14,987 nt of DNA from Cyanobacteria bacterium OH_SFB_17. Its GTDB lineage: Bacteria; Cyanobacteriota; Vampirovibrionia; Gastranaerophilales; Gastranaerophilaceae. Where the stretch lies: positions 1 through 14,987 of the forward strand of contig JAEWYI010000077.1 in assembly GCA_023395735.1 (NCBI GenBank). Direction: 5' to 3'. The notes under the pieces were generated by a model. That model worked only from the letters and a program-made list of their open reading frames with translations, did not search any database and was not told the origin of the DNA. A program made the position numbers and the translations under genes. Shown here in pieces: positions 6,817-13,204 of the stretch (the stretch's first letter is position 1; each line of letters starts with the position of its first letter).

Positions 6817-7935
6817 ATGAAAAAGAAATTGGCGCTAAGCATTATTTCATTTGATGAATGTTTTCCTCAAGGCGGGTTTTCCGGCGGAGGGCACAAAGTC
6901 ACGAAAAAACTCATAGAAGAATTAATCAAATCAGACGAATTTTCTATCGACATCTTCTGCCAAAAGGGAGATTTTCAAAAAAAATATGAACTTGACGGTA
7001 TCAATTCTATAAAAGTCTTAAACAAAAAAACTTTTAAAGAAGATTTTTTGAATATATTAGAACAAAGCGACTACGATTATGTACTATCGAGTGACGTTTT
7101 GCTTCCTTATGCAAACAACATAATCCACTCAAACTCTTCTGCGTATAAAAGCAAAAATGGAAAATGTTTTTTGATGAAAACTGTTGCAAAAATCTTTAAC
7201 GCAAAAAAAATCAAACGTCAAAATAAAAATATTTCAAGAGAAAAAGCCGTTTTTACAGTTTCTCAAAGGCTCAAAAATGACTTTGTAGAAAACTTTAAGC
7301 TTGATGAAAAAAAAGTTCACACGGCATATCCTGCAGTCGACAGCCATTGCGAATTTGTAGAACCTGTAAAAAAAGAAACCTTCACTGTCGGAAGCATAGT
7401 TGGAGGAGGACTAAACAAAGGCGGATATTTGCTTTTGCTTGCTTTAAGAAATCTAAAAAGTGAAAAAAACATTAAAGCAAAAGTTATCTTTCCTAAAATC
7501 AAAAAAGCTTTTTTCTTTAAAACTGCTGTGACAATTTTGGGTTTAAAAGATAAAATCGAAATTCTTCCGCGTCAAAAAGACATGGAAACTTATTACAAAA
7601 GCATTGACTGCTACGTTTTGCCTTCGCTAAACGAAGCTTTCGGACTGGTTGTAACAGAAGCGGCGTCAAACTCTAAACCAAGCATAGTAAGCTCAACCAC
7701 TGGCGTAAGAGAGCTTATAAAGGACTCGGTGAATGGATTTGTGTTCGAGCGAGAAAAAAAACCTGTTAAAAAGTTGACAGAAAAAATAAAAGAGGTTACA
7801 AACCTGTATTTTAAAGATTTTGAACAATTTAAAGAAGTATCAAAAGATGCCCACAAAACAGCTCAAGAGCTTAGTTGGCAAGAATTTAGCAGAATAATTA
7901 CAACAAATATGATAGAGGAGCAAAAAATTGATTAA
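6817..7935 (+). CDS. Family 4 (GT-B) glycosyltransferase (372 aa)
   Basis: A retaining GT4-type transferase that would move a sugar from a nucleotide donor onto a glycan or lipid acceptor at the cytoplasmic face. The N-terminal acceptor half has a Gly-rich loop (FSGGGH, 21-26). The donor half starts near 188 (FTVGSIVGGG) and contains the EX7E motif, Glu273 and Glu281 in NEAFGLVVTEA, then TTGVRELI and a VNGFVFE segment typical of the family. Length is normal. The stop overlaps the start of the PIG-L deacetylase by 8 nt, so the two form a unit that probably transfers a HexNAc and then deacetylates it. The acceptor cannot be named. It is not obviously BshA or MshA, since the N-terminal signature differs. 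No ribosome site precedes the ATG, and a -10 is placed for a leaderless message. Confidence 0.88.
   Translation: MKKKLALSIISFDECFPQGGFSGGGHKVTKKLIEELIKSDEFSIDIFCQKGDFQKKYELDGINSIKVLNKKTFKEDFLNILEQSDYDYVLSSDVLLPYANNIIHSNSSAYKSKNGKCFLMKTVAKIFNAKKIKRQNKNISREKAVFTVSQRLKNDFVENFKLDEKKVHTAYPAVDSHCEFVEPVKKETFTVGSIVGGGLNKGGYLLLLALRNLKSEKNIKAKVIFPKIKKAFFFKTAVTILGLKDKIEILPRQKDMETYYKSIDCYVLPSLNEAFGLVVTEAASNSKPSIVSSTTGVRELIKDSVNGFVFEREKKPVKKLTEKIKEVTNLYFKDFEQFKEVSKDAHKTAQELSWQEFSRIITTNMIEEQKID
7915..7920 (+). promoter_or_regulatory. Shine-Dalgarno (GAGGAG) for a TTG start
   Basis: GAGGAG at the end of the GT4 coding region lies 7 nt before TTG at 7928. It supports this rare start codon and an 8-nt overlap of the two reading frames. 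Confidence 0.75.
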
Positions 7936-8656
7936 AAAATTTTTATTCAAAAACATCCTTTTTAAATTCAACAAAATAAACGCGAAGATTAATCTCAAAC
8001 CGCGTGAATTGAATCTGCTCTCAACAAACAAATGTCTTTGTTTGTGCCCTCACGCAGACGACGAAAGCATCGGCATGGGCGGAGTTATTTCGATGTTTGC
8101 AAATTGCTTTGATATAATTCTTTTAACAGATGGGCGCAAAGGGGTTGATTTAAAGCCAGAAGAAGCAATAGAATTAAGAGAAAAAGAGTTTCAATGCGCA
8201 ATGAAAGTTGCAAAAGTTGAAAATTATAAATTTTTAAAAGCTCAAGACAAAAAACTTCTTGATAGCTTTGAACTTTTTAATATGATTGATTTTTCAAAAT
8301 ACGACTACATTTTTGTTCCAAATATAATTGATCAACACCCTGATCACAAAGCTGTTTCAATGCTTTTGTCAGAAACTATTAAAAATAATACAAAAATAAA
8401 AAAAGACTTAAAAATATGTTTTTATGAAGTTTGGTCGACGCTTGGGATGGTAAATGCATTTGTCGATATTTCGGATTATGCAGAAATTAAAAAAGAAATG
8501 ATAAACTGCTATAAATCTCAAACAGAAAAAAAAGATTACGTATACCATGCACTGGGGCTTAATCAATACAGAGGGATGTTTAAAGACAAAAAATTTGTCG
8601 AAGCCTTTTGTATGATGAGCGTTGATGAATTTCAAAAAATTTGTGAATTATATTAG
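7928..8656 (+). CDS. PIG-L/LmbE-family N-acetylglucosamine-type deacetylase (242 aa)
   Basis: Zinc-dependent deacetylases of this family remove the N-acetyl group from GlcNAc-containing glycolipids or thiol glycosides. The metal and catalytic motif PHADDESIGMGG is at residues 41-52 (family AHPDDE, with Ala in place of Pro) and the second metal motif HPDH at 137-140. These are the key residues of an active enzyme. The start is TTG, chosen because GAGGAG sits 7 nt upstream and the frame overlaps the GT4 stop by 8 nt, an arrangement that implies translational coupling. The basic N-terminus (MIKKFLFKNILFKFNK) is not a clear signal peptide. By context it acts on the product of the upstream transferase. 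The glycan is unknown. Confidence 0.9.
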   Translation: MIKKFLFKNILFKFNKINAKINLKPRELNLLSTNKCLCLCPHADDESIGMGGVISMFANCFDIILLTDGRKGVDLKPEEAIELREKEFQCAMKVAKVENYKFLKAQDKKLLDSFELFNMIDFSKYDYIFVPNIIDQHPDHKAVSMLLSETIKNNTKIKKDLKICFYEVWSTLGMVNAFVDISDYAEIKKEMINCYKSQTEKKDYVYHALGLNQYRGMFKDKKFVEAFCMMSVDEFQKICELY

Positions 8657-8663
8657 GGGGAGT

Positions 8664-8751
8664 TTGGTAGCTTAGCGGCTTGGAAGCTTAGCTGCTCTGA
8701 AGTTTAGAGGATTGGAGGCTTGGTAGCTTAGTCGCTCGGAAGCTTATTAGT
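8664..8751. repeat. Degenerate 16-nt tandem repeat (about 5.5 copies)
   Basis: Copies start at 8664, 8680, 8696, 8712 (half copy, 8 nt), 8720 and 8736. The best unit is TTGGAAGCTTAGCTGC, and units 1, 2 and 5 differ at only a few positions. The array lies just after the PIG-L stop, within the 212-nt gap before the convergent prepilin gene. Unit length, lack of spacers and lack of longer repeats exclude CRISPR. Each unit contains GCTTAG or AGCTTA. The function is unknown. Confidence 0.75.
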
Positions 8752-8792
8752 CTATAAAGTAGGGTGAGGATTTAACCGCACCTGGAAGTAGG

Positions 8793-8810
8793 GGTGGGCT
8801 TCAGCCCACC
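8793..8810. repeat. GC-rich hairpin between convergent genes
   Basis: Perfect 7-bp stem GGTGGGC/GCCCACC with a TTCA tetraloop, in an otherwise AT-rich gap. No T-tract follows on either strand, so it is not a classical intrinsic terminator. A REP-like element, or a barrier protecting 3' ends of the convergent transcripts, is possible. Confidence 0.6.
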
Positions 8811-8868
8811 AGCTGATAGATTGTATGCTAAAATTAATAAAAGGACTATGAAGTACGAGCTTTGTAAA

Positions 8869-9642
8869 TCATGGAGAGCTTAACATCATCTCGCTACAAG
8901 TTTTGCCGCCAGATTCTATGCCAAAACTACTGTCACAAACAACATTCGTTGCACCACTAAAATTACCTCTTATTCTAAAAGGAAATATATCATATCCCCA
9001 TTTATTTGGTTTTTTTTGCCCATTTGTATCTATAATAAATGCAGGGGGAGCAAATGAAGTTTTATATAAAATCATATAAGTTCCATCTTTAAACACGTAT
9101 GATGTATCGACATCTAAAATACTAGATTTTCTCCATGAAGGAAAATTTACTGTAGCTGCTATTGCCTGCTCCTCAGTCATTCCAGAGTCTGTTTTTAGTG
9201 TATCAATCCCTTTTATATCAGGAATACAACCATTTGAATAAGAATTGTTTGTGCATTTTTTTATAATACTCATAGAGCTCTCAAACCACGATGTAAAATC
9301 TCCACAGTCAGTATACCTGCCATTGTAATCGCCAGGTAATGGTTCATCAGTGCCTTGCATAAGATATTTGGTGCATGTTTTGCCGTCCGCTGAATATTCT
9401 GCGCAATAAACCGCGCCGTATGGGATTTTTTCCCAATAAAAACAATCAACAGCACCCATATCAGCCTTTGCTTTTGAGATCATATTAGATAATGAAGAAT
9501 AAGCTTTTTGAAACTGAGATTTTAAAGTTTTTTCTTGATGATTTTGCAATAACTGTGGAATTGTAACTGAAGCGACCACGCCAATTATGCCCAAGGTAAT
9601 TAAAACCTCAGCAAGCGTAAACGCCTTCTTTTCTCTAATCAT
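8869..9642 (-). CDS. Type IV prepilin-like (pseudopilin) protein (257 aa)
   Basis: The short basic leader MIREKKA is followed by FTLAEVLITLGIIGVVASVTIPQLL (in part), the class III prepilin cleavage site and N-terminal helix with the conserved Glu five residues into the mature part. As in the S74 fusion, Ala rather than Gly precedes the Phe. The exported part of about 225 residues has eight cysteines outside the helix, consistent with disulphides, and is rich in Gly, Ser, Thr and aromatics. It would be processed by a prepilin peptidase and assembled into a pilus or secretion pseudopilus. The start at 9642 is preferred: GGAG (9652-9655) is 9 nt upstream, whereas the in-frame GTG at 9657 overlaps that site. 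The function within the pilus cannot be assigned. Confidence 0.88.
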   Translation of the reverse strand: MIREKKAFTLAEVLITLGIIGVVASVTIPQLLQNHQEKTLKSQFQKAYSSLSNMISKAKADMGAVDCFYWEKIPYGAVYCAEYSADGKTCTKYLMQGTDEPLPGDYNGRYTDCGDFTSWFESSMSIIKKCTNNSYSNGCIPDIKGIDTLKTDSGMTEEQAIAATVNFPSWRKSSILDVDTSYVFKDGTYMILYKTSFAPPAFIIDTNGQKKPNKWGYDIFPFRIRGNFSGATNVVCDSSFGIESGGKTCSEMMLSSP

Positions 9643-9667
9643 AAAATAATTCTCCACATAAAGATAT

Positions 9668-9695
9668 AATATACTTATTTACAGCTAATTGTCAA
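9668..9695 (-). promoter_or_regulatory. Promoter of the prepilin-like gene
   Basis: On the minus strand, TTGACA (9690-9695) and TATATT (9668-9673) are separated by 16 nt, giving a leader of about 20 nt with GGAG. The -35 region shares the 12-mer ATTTGACAATTA with the promoter of the prepilin/S74 gene. Confidence 0.7.
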
Positions 9696-9714
9696 ATATC
9701 ATCGTAAAAATTAA

Positions 9715-11097
9715 TCAAGAAGAAACCGTTTGTTTAGAAACACATGCCCCAATTGCATCAATCAATCTTTTTACTTTTATGATTTCGATTCCTGTAATTT
9801 TTTGCTCCAAATTATTTGAATGAGGAATTATTGCTTTTGTAAAACCTAATTTTTGCGCCTCGACAATTCTTTTTTCTACATTATTCACAGCTCTAATTTC
9901 ACCCGAAAGCCCAATTTCACCTATAATAACCGTTCTTTCATCCACAACAACATCCCTTGCACAAGTCGCAACAGCGAGCGCAATGCCCAAATCCGCAGCA
10001 GGCTCAGAAATCTCAACCCCGCCGATTACATTAACATAAACATCCTGTTTTGAAAGATTCAGCCCCACTCGTTTTTCTAAAACCGCAAGAATCTGCAAAA
10101 CTCTACTGAAATCAACTCCATTTGTAACTCTTCTCGGTGTCGGATAAGGCGTAGTCCCGACAAGGGCCTGAATTTCTACCAAAAGAGGCCTTGTACCCTC
10201 ATTTGTTGCAATAATAACACTCCCCGGGGTAGAATTTATCGAATGATCGCCAATAAAAAGTTCACTCGGATTAAGCACTTCGCAAAGCCCTTTGGTTCCC
10301 ATTTCAAAAATTCCAACCTCTGATGTGTTGCCAAATCTGTTTTTTACAGCGCGCAAAATTCTGTAAGACTTATATTTATCGCCTTCGAAATAAATCACCG
10401 TATCTACCATATGCTCAAGAACTTTCGGCCCTGCAATATTTCCGTCTTTTGTAACATGACCGATTACAATTACAGTAATATTTTGATTCTTCGCCATCTG
10501 CATCAAAAAATTACAACATTCTCTAATCTGAGAAACACTGCCTGCAGAGCTGGAAACATTCTGCGAATAAATCGCCTGAATACTATCCACAACAACAACA
10601 TCAGGTTTTAGCTCTTCTATCTCTTTTTTTATAAATTCAAGATTTGTCTGAGGATAAATATAAAGAGAATCAGCACTCACGCAAAGTCTTTCAGCTCTCA
10701 ATTTAATCTGATTTGAAGATTCTTCGGCTGAAACATATAAAACTTTTTTATTTTTTTTGCACAAAAGTCCGCTTGTTTGAAGCAAAATTGTTGATTTGCC
10801 TATCCCGGGATCTCCCGCCAGTAAAACCAGAGAGCCTTGAACAAGACCTCCGCCCAAAACTCTGTCAAATTCTGAAATGTCAGTTTTTAATCTTATCTCT
10901 TCACTCAATGTAATTTCGTTTAAAAGCGACGGTTTTTGTGTGTTTAAAAAATCTTTTGCCTGATGTTGAACAGCTTCATTTTGCTGAACTTCTTCGACCA
11001 AACTGCCCCAAGCGCCGCATTCCGGACACTTGCCTAAGTATCCCGCAGTTTCATACCCACATTCTTGACATATCCATTTTGTTTTAACTTTTGCCAT
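9715..11097 (-). CDS. radA: DNA repair protein RadA (Sms)
   Basis: RadA is a RecA-like ATPase/helicase that promotes branch migration in recombinational repair. Order of domains: C4 zinc finger with Cys10, Cys13, Cys24 and Cys27; a RecA-like core with Walker A GDPGIGKST at 95-103 and Walker B VVVVD at 167-171; the RadA-specific KNRFG at 252-256; and a C-terminal Lon-protease-like domain that lacks proteolytic activity in this family. Length (460 aa) is typical. The ATG at 11097 has no Shine-Dalgarno sequence but an extended -10 ends 6 nt before it, so the mRNA is probably leaderless. It is divergent from the GT2 gene across only 42 bp. The next gene downstream, the prepilin-like gene, has its own promoter. 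Confidence 0.97.
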   Translation of the reverse strand: MAKVKTKWICQECGYETAGYLGKCPECGAWGSLVEEVQQNEAVQHQAKDFLNTQKPSLLNEITLSEEIRLKTDISEFDRVLGGGLVQGSLVLLAGDPGIGKSTILLQTSGLLCKKNKKVLYVSAEESSNQIKLRAERLCVSADSLYIYPQTNLEFIKKEIEELKPDVVVVDSIQAIYSQNVSSSAGSVSQIRECCNFLMQMAKNQNITVIVIGHVTKDGNIAGPKVLEHMVDTVIYFEGDKYKSYRILRAVKNRFGNTSEVGIFEMGTKGLCEVLNPSELFIGDHSINSTPGSVIIATNEGTRPLLVEIQALVGTTPYPTPRRVTNGVDFSRVLQILAVLEKRVGLNLSKQDVYVNVIGGVEISEPAADLGIALAVATCARDVVVDERTVIIGEIGLSGEIRAVNNVEKRIVEAQKLGFTKAIIPHSNNLEQKITGIEIIKVKRLIDAIGACVSKQTVSS

Positions 11098-11103
11098 GAA
11101 TTT

Positions 11104-11112
11104 ATTATAACA
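11104..11112 (-). promoter_or_regulatory. Extended -10 (TGTTATAAT) placed for leaderless radA
   Basis: TGTTATAAT on the minus strand ends exactly 6 nt before the radA ATG. It lies 12 bp from the oppositely oriented -10 of the GT2 gene, so two polymerases could not occupy both at once. Confidence 0.65.
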
Positions 11113-11124
11113 TGACTATATTCA

Positions 11125-11133
11125 TGCTAAAAT
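11125..11133 (+). promoter_or_regulatory. Extended -10 (TGCTAAAAT) placed for a leaderless GT2 gene
   Basis: TGCTAAAAT ends exactly 6 nt before the ATG at 11140. No Shine-Dalgarno sequence and no good -35 hexamer are visible. Confidence 0.6.
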
Positions 11134-11139
11134 CCACTT

Positions 11140-11970
11140 ATGAAAATATCAATAATCACAGCAAGCTATAACTACGAAAACTTTATTGAACAAGCCATAA
11201 ACTCTGTTATCAACCAATCCTACACAAACTGGGAATTGATAATAGTTGATGACGGAAGCAGCGACAATTCTGTAAAAATCATACAGGAATTTTGTAAAAA
11301 AGACGAAAGAATTAAACTCTTTCAGCATGAAAACTCTTCAAACAAAGGATTAAAAGAGACATTATTGTTGGGTTTAAAAAAAGCAAGCGGAGACTTTGTA
11401 GCCTTTTTAGAAAGCGATGATTCCTTTGCGCCTGATAATCTTGAAAAAAAGGTTAAAATAGCAAAAAAATATCCAAATGCAGGTTTAATTTTTAACAAAG
11501 TGAATTTTATGTGGGAAGATGAAAACAGAAAAAACATAAACGGAAAACTCTTTGAAAATAATCAAAAAAAACTTTCACAAATGAATTTTCCTAAAAATAT
11601 GTTCAAAGATTTTTTCATTGACAATCAAATATTCACATTTTCTTGCGTAATGCTAAGACCTGAAATTTTAGAAAAAGATTTTTTCAACACCCCGTTGGAC
11701 AAATGCCTAGATTGGTGGCTTTGGATTCATCTGGCCTATAACAATGATTTTTACTACATTGACGAACCTCTAACAAATTGGCGGCTTCATTTTCAAAGCT
11801 ACATAACAGAAGGGAAAAACCTAAACAGATGGTTTATGCTCCCTATTGCAGCTTATGAAGATGTTTATAAAAAAAGAAAAGATTTTAAAATCTTGATGCT
11901 AATTTTGCACCAAAGATTGAAAATATATTTCATCAGAGGTGCAAGATTTTTTAAAAAATTGTTTAAGTAA
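11140..11970 (+). CDS. Family 2 (GT-A) glycosyltransferase (276 aa)
   Basis: An inverting GT2-type transferase of the WaaV/SpsA-like group acting on cell-surface glycans. The N-terminal Rossmann-like core is complete: IITASYNYENFIEQAI at 5-20, the nucleotide-binding DDGSSDNS at 37-44, and LESDD at 90-94 as the metal-binding DXD equivalent. A Trp-rich segment (DWWLWIHLAY) and WRLH follow in the acceptor half. The C-terminal 25 residues are strongly basic with aromatics (RGARFFKKLFK), consistent with peripheral membrane association. It is not linked in operon to the GT4/PIG-L pair 2.5 kb away, though all three probably serve envelope glycans. It converges with the MerR-like/coiled-coil gene, and the 60-nt gap holds only a weak imperfect hairpin. 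Confidence 0.88.
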   Translation: MKISIITASYNYENFIEQAINSVINQSYTNWELIIVDDGSSDNSVKIIQEFCKKDERIKLFQHENSSNKGLKETLLLGLKKASGDFVAFLESDDSFAPDNLEKKVKIAKKYPNAGLIFNKVNFMWEDENRKNINGKLFENNQKKLSQMNFPKNMFKDFFIDNQIFTFSCVMLRPEILEKDFFNTPLDKCLDWWLWIHLAYNNDFYYIDEPLTNWRLHFQSYITEGKNLNRWFMLPIAAYEDVYKKRKDFKILMLILHQRLKIYFIRGARFFKKLFK

Positions 11971-12030
11971 ACTTATCAACACATAACCTGCGAAGCTGCC
12001 TAATCTCAAGGCTTCTGGTTTTCACGCTTC

Positions 12031-12582
12031 TTACTTGAAATATCTTTTAAAAAACTCTAAATTTATCGGTGAAAGCTTTTTGCTCTGCTCAAGTTCTTCA
12101 ACTCTTTTTGCAAGTTTTTTATTATCTTCTGTAAGTTCTTCTACCTTTTTGCTCAAATCTTCTTTTTCACTTTTTAATGTAGTATCTTGCAAAAGCTGTT
12201 CTTTTATTCCTGAAGTGATTTTTTCTGCAACTGCATCGGCAAGCATCTGAAGAGTTTGGCTGGTTATATCGATAGTCACATTTTTCATTTCACCTGATTC
12301 AACTTTAACCGCTTCGGCTTTCGATTCTTTTTTCACAGGCAATTTTTCTTCCATTAATTTAGCCACGTGATAAACTATTTGATCATTGCTATAACCTTGT
12401 GATTTAAGACTTATTCCTTTTTTTAATTTTATTATTGCCAAATTATCAAAAAATTCAACGCCATCTTCATCTTCATAAATAGCATCAATTTTCCAGTTTT
12501 TTATAAAACTGCTAAGTGTAGATTCATCTATAAAATAATTATATTCAACTAAAATTTTCTCTATATCTTTTTTATTATACAT
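12031..12582 (-). CDS. MerR-like HTH plus coiled-coil protein (183 aa)
   Basis: Residues about 1-75 look like a MerR-type winged helix: a short helix-turn-helix start, a wing-like stretch (DEDGVEFFDNLAIIKLKKG) and a second helical pair. A variable Lys/Glu linker follows, then a helix, and residues about 125-175 form a heptad-patterned coiled coil rich in Glu and Lys. Function is not recognised. It could be a dimeric DNA-binding regulator or a chromosome-organising protein. Bacillus RacA (184 aa) has the same plan of MerR-like HTH plus coiled coil, but I see no residue-level evidence of homology. The start at 12582 has AAGGGA 7 nt upstream, and a TATAAT at 12621-12626 lies just past the smpB stop, so it is at least partly independent of smpB. 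Confidence 0.6.
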   Translation of the reverse strand: MYNKKDIEKILVEYNYFIDESTLSSFIKNWKIDAIYEDEDGVEFFDNLAIIKLKKGISLKSQGYSNDQIVYHVAKLMEEKLPVKKESKAEAVKVESGEMKNVTIDITSQTLQMLADAVAEKITSGIKEQLLQDTTLKSEKEDLSKKVEELTEDNKKLAKRVEELEQSKKLSPINLEFFKRYFK

Positions 12583-12620
12583 TTCGACATCCCTTAAATT
12601 GTTCCCTAAAGCTCTTTTCT

Positions 12621-12626
12621 ATTATA
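12621..12626 (-). promoter_or_regulatory. -10 box (TATAAT) of the MerR-like/coiled-coil gene
   Basis: A perfect TATAAT on the minus strand in the 55-nt gap between the smpB stop (12638) and the ATG at 12582, giving a leader of about 30 nt with an AAGGGA ribosome site. The -35 is poor. Confidence 0.5.
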
Positions 12627-12637
12627 TCCCAAATAAA

Positions 12638-13093
12638 TTAAATTTTCATTGCTCTATCCATATCTCTTTTCTGAGATTTTTTTGCCATATCCTCACGCTT
12701 GTCGTGTATTTTTTTACCTTTGGCAAGCCCTATTTCCATTTTGGCAAACCCGTTTACAAGAAAAAGCTCAAGAGGAACAATGGTATAACCCTCTTTTTTG
12801 ATTTTTCCTAAAATTTTCATAATTTCTTTTTTATTCAAAAGTAATTTTCTTACTCTTTCGGGTTCATGATTAAACCTGTTACCCTGCTCATACGGAGAAA
12901 TGTGGCACTTGTGAAGAAAAATTTCACCAGCCTCGATTTTTGCAAAGCTGTCTTTTAAATTCACTGCACCTTTTCTTATTGATTTAATCTCTGTACCCAC
13001 AAGAACAATTCCTGCCACGAATTTATCAAAAATTAAAAAATCGTGGTAGGCTTTTCTGTTAGAGCTGATAACTTTTTTGCCTTTTTTGTCCAT
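12638..13093 (-). CDS. smpB: SsrA-binding protein SmpB
   Basis: SmpB binds tmRNA and carries it to stalled ribosomes for trans-translation. The 151 residues cover the whole family: NRKAYHDF near the N-terminus, the OB-fold signature GTEIKSIRKGAVNLKDSF at 34-51, HISPYEQGN, the NHEPERVRKLLL segment, PLELFL with GLAKGKK, and the basic C-terminal tail HDKREDMAKKSQKRDMDRA that enters the decoding channel. No tmRNA gene (ssrA) is visible nearby. The ATG at 13093 has no Shine-Dalgarno sequence, and TGCTATAAT ends 6 nt before it, again suggesting a leaderless transcript. The MerR-like gene lies 55 nt downstream. Confidence 0.97.
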   Translation of the reverse strand: MDKKGKKVISSNRKAYHDFLIFDKFVAGIVLVGTEIKSIRKGAVNLKDSFAKIEAGEIFLHKCHISPYEQGNRFNHEPERVRKLLLNKKEIMKILGKIKKEGYTIVPLELFLVNGFAKMEIGLAKGKKIHDKREDMAKKSQKRDMDRAMKI

Positions 13094-13099
13094 ATTCTG

Positions 13100-13108
13100 A
13101 TTATAGCA
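13100..13108 (-). promoter_or_regulatory. Extended -10 (TGCTATAAT) placed for leaderless smpB
   Basis: TGCTATAAT on the minus strand ends exactly 6 nt before the smpB ATG, the fifth instance of this geometry in the window. Confidence 0.65.
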
Positions 13109-13174
13109 CGATAAAAACCCAAATTATTGTATCAATTTCTTTATATTTTTCCAAAATTTAACAAAATAATTTAT

Positions 13175-13180
13175 TATAAT
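13175..13180 (+). promoter_or_regulatory. -10 box (TATAAT) of the HNHP-motif gene
   Basis: TATAAT lies 24 nt before the ATG at 13205, giving a leader of under 20 nt that includes AAAGGA (13193-13198). The -35 is weak. Confidence 0.5.
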
Positions 13181-13204
13181 TTTTAAAATAATAAAGGAAA
13201 ATAT

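Noticed and set aside
6817..8656. Bacillithiol (bshA/bshB) operon
   Set aside because: The enzyme classes match, but the GT4 N-terminus lacks the BshA-type sequence that I know and no bshC-like gene is visible.
8664..8751. CRISPR array
   Set aside because: Units are 16 nt, directly adjacent, degenerate and without unique spacers. No cas gene is present.
9643..9657. In-frame GTG at 9657 as start of the second prepilin-like gene
   Set aside because: The GTG overlaps the GGAG ribosome site that serves the ATG at 9642 with good spacing, and the shorter leader (MIREKKA) is normal for prepilins.
11992..12015. Hairpin GAAGC...GCTTC as a terminator between the GT2 and MerR-like genes
   Set aside because: The stem is only 5 bp with a 14-nt loop, and no clean T-run follows.
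12583..13204. tmRNA (ssrA) next to smpB
   Set aside because: The gaps on either side are 55 and 111 nt, too short for a tmRNA, and no tRNA-like acceptor end was seen in other gaps.
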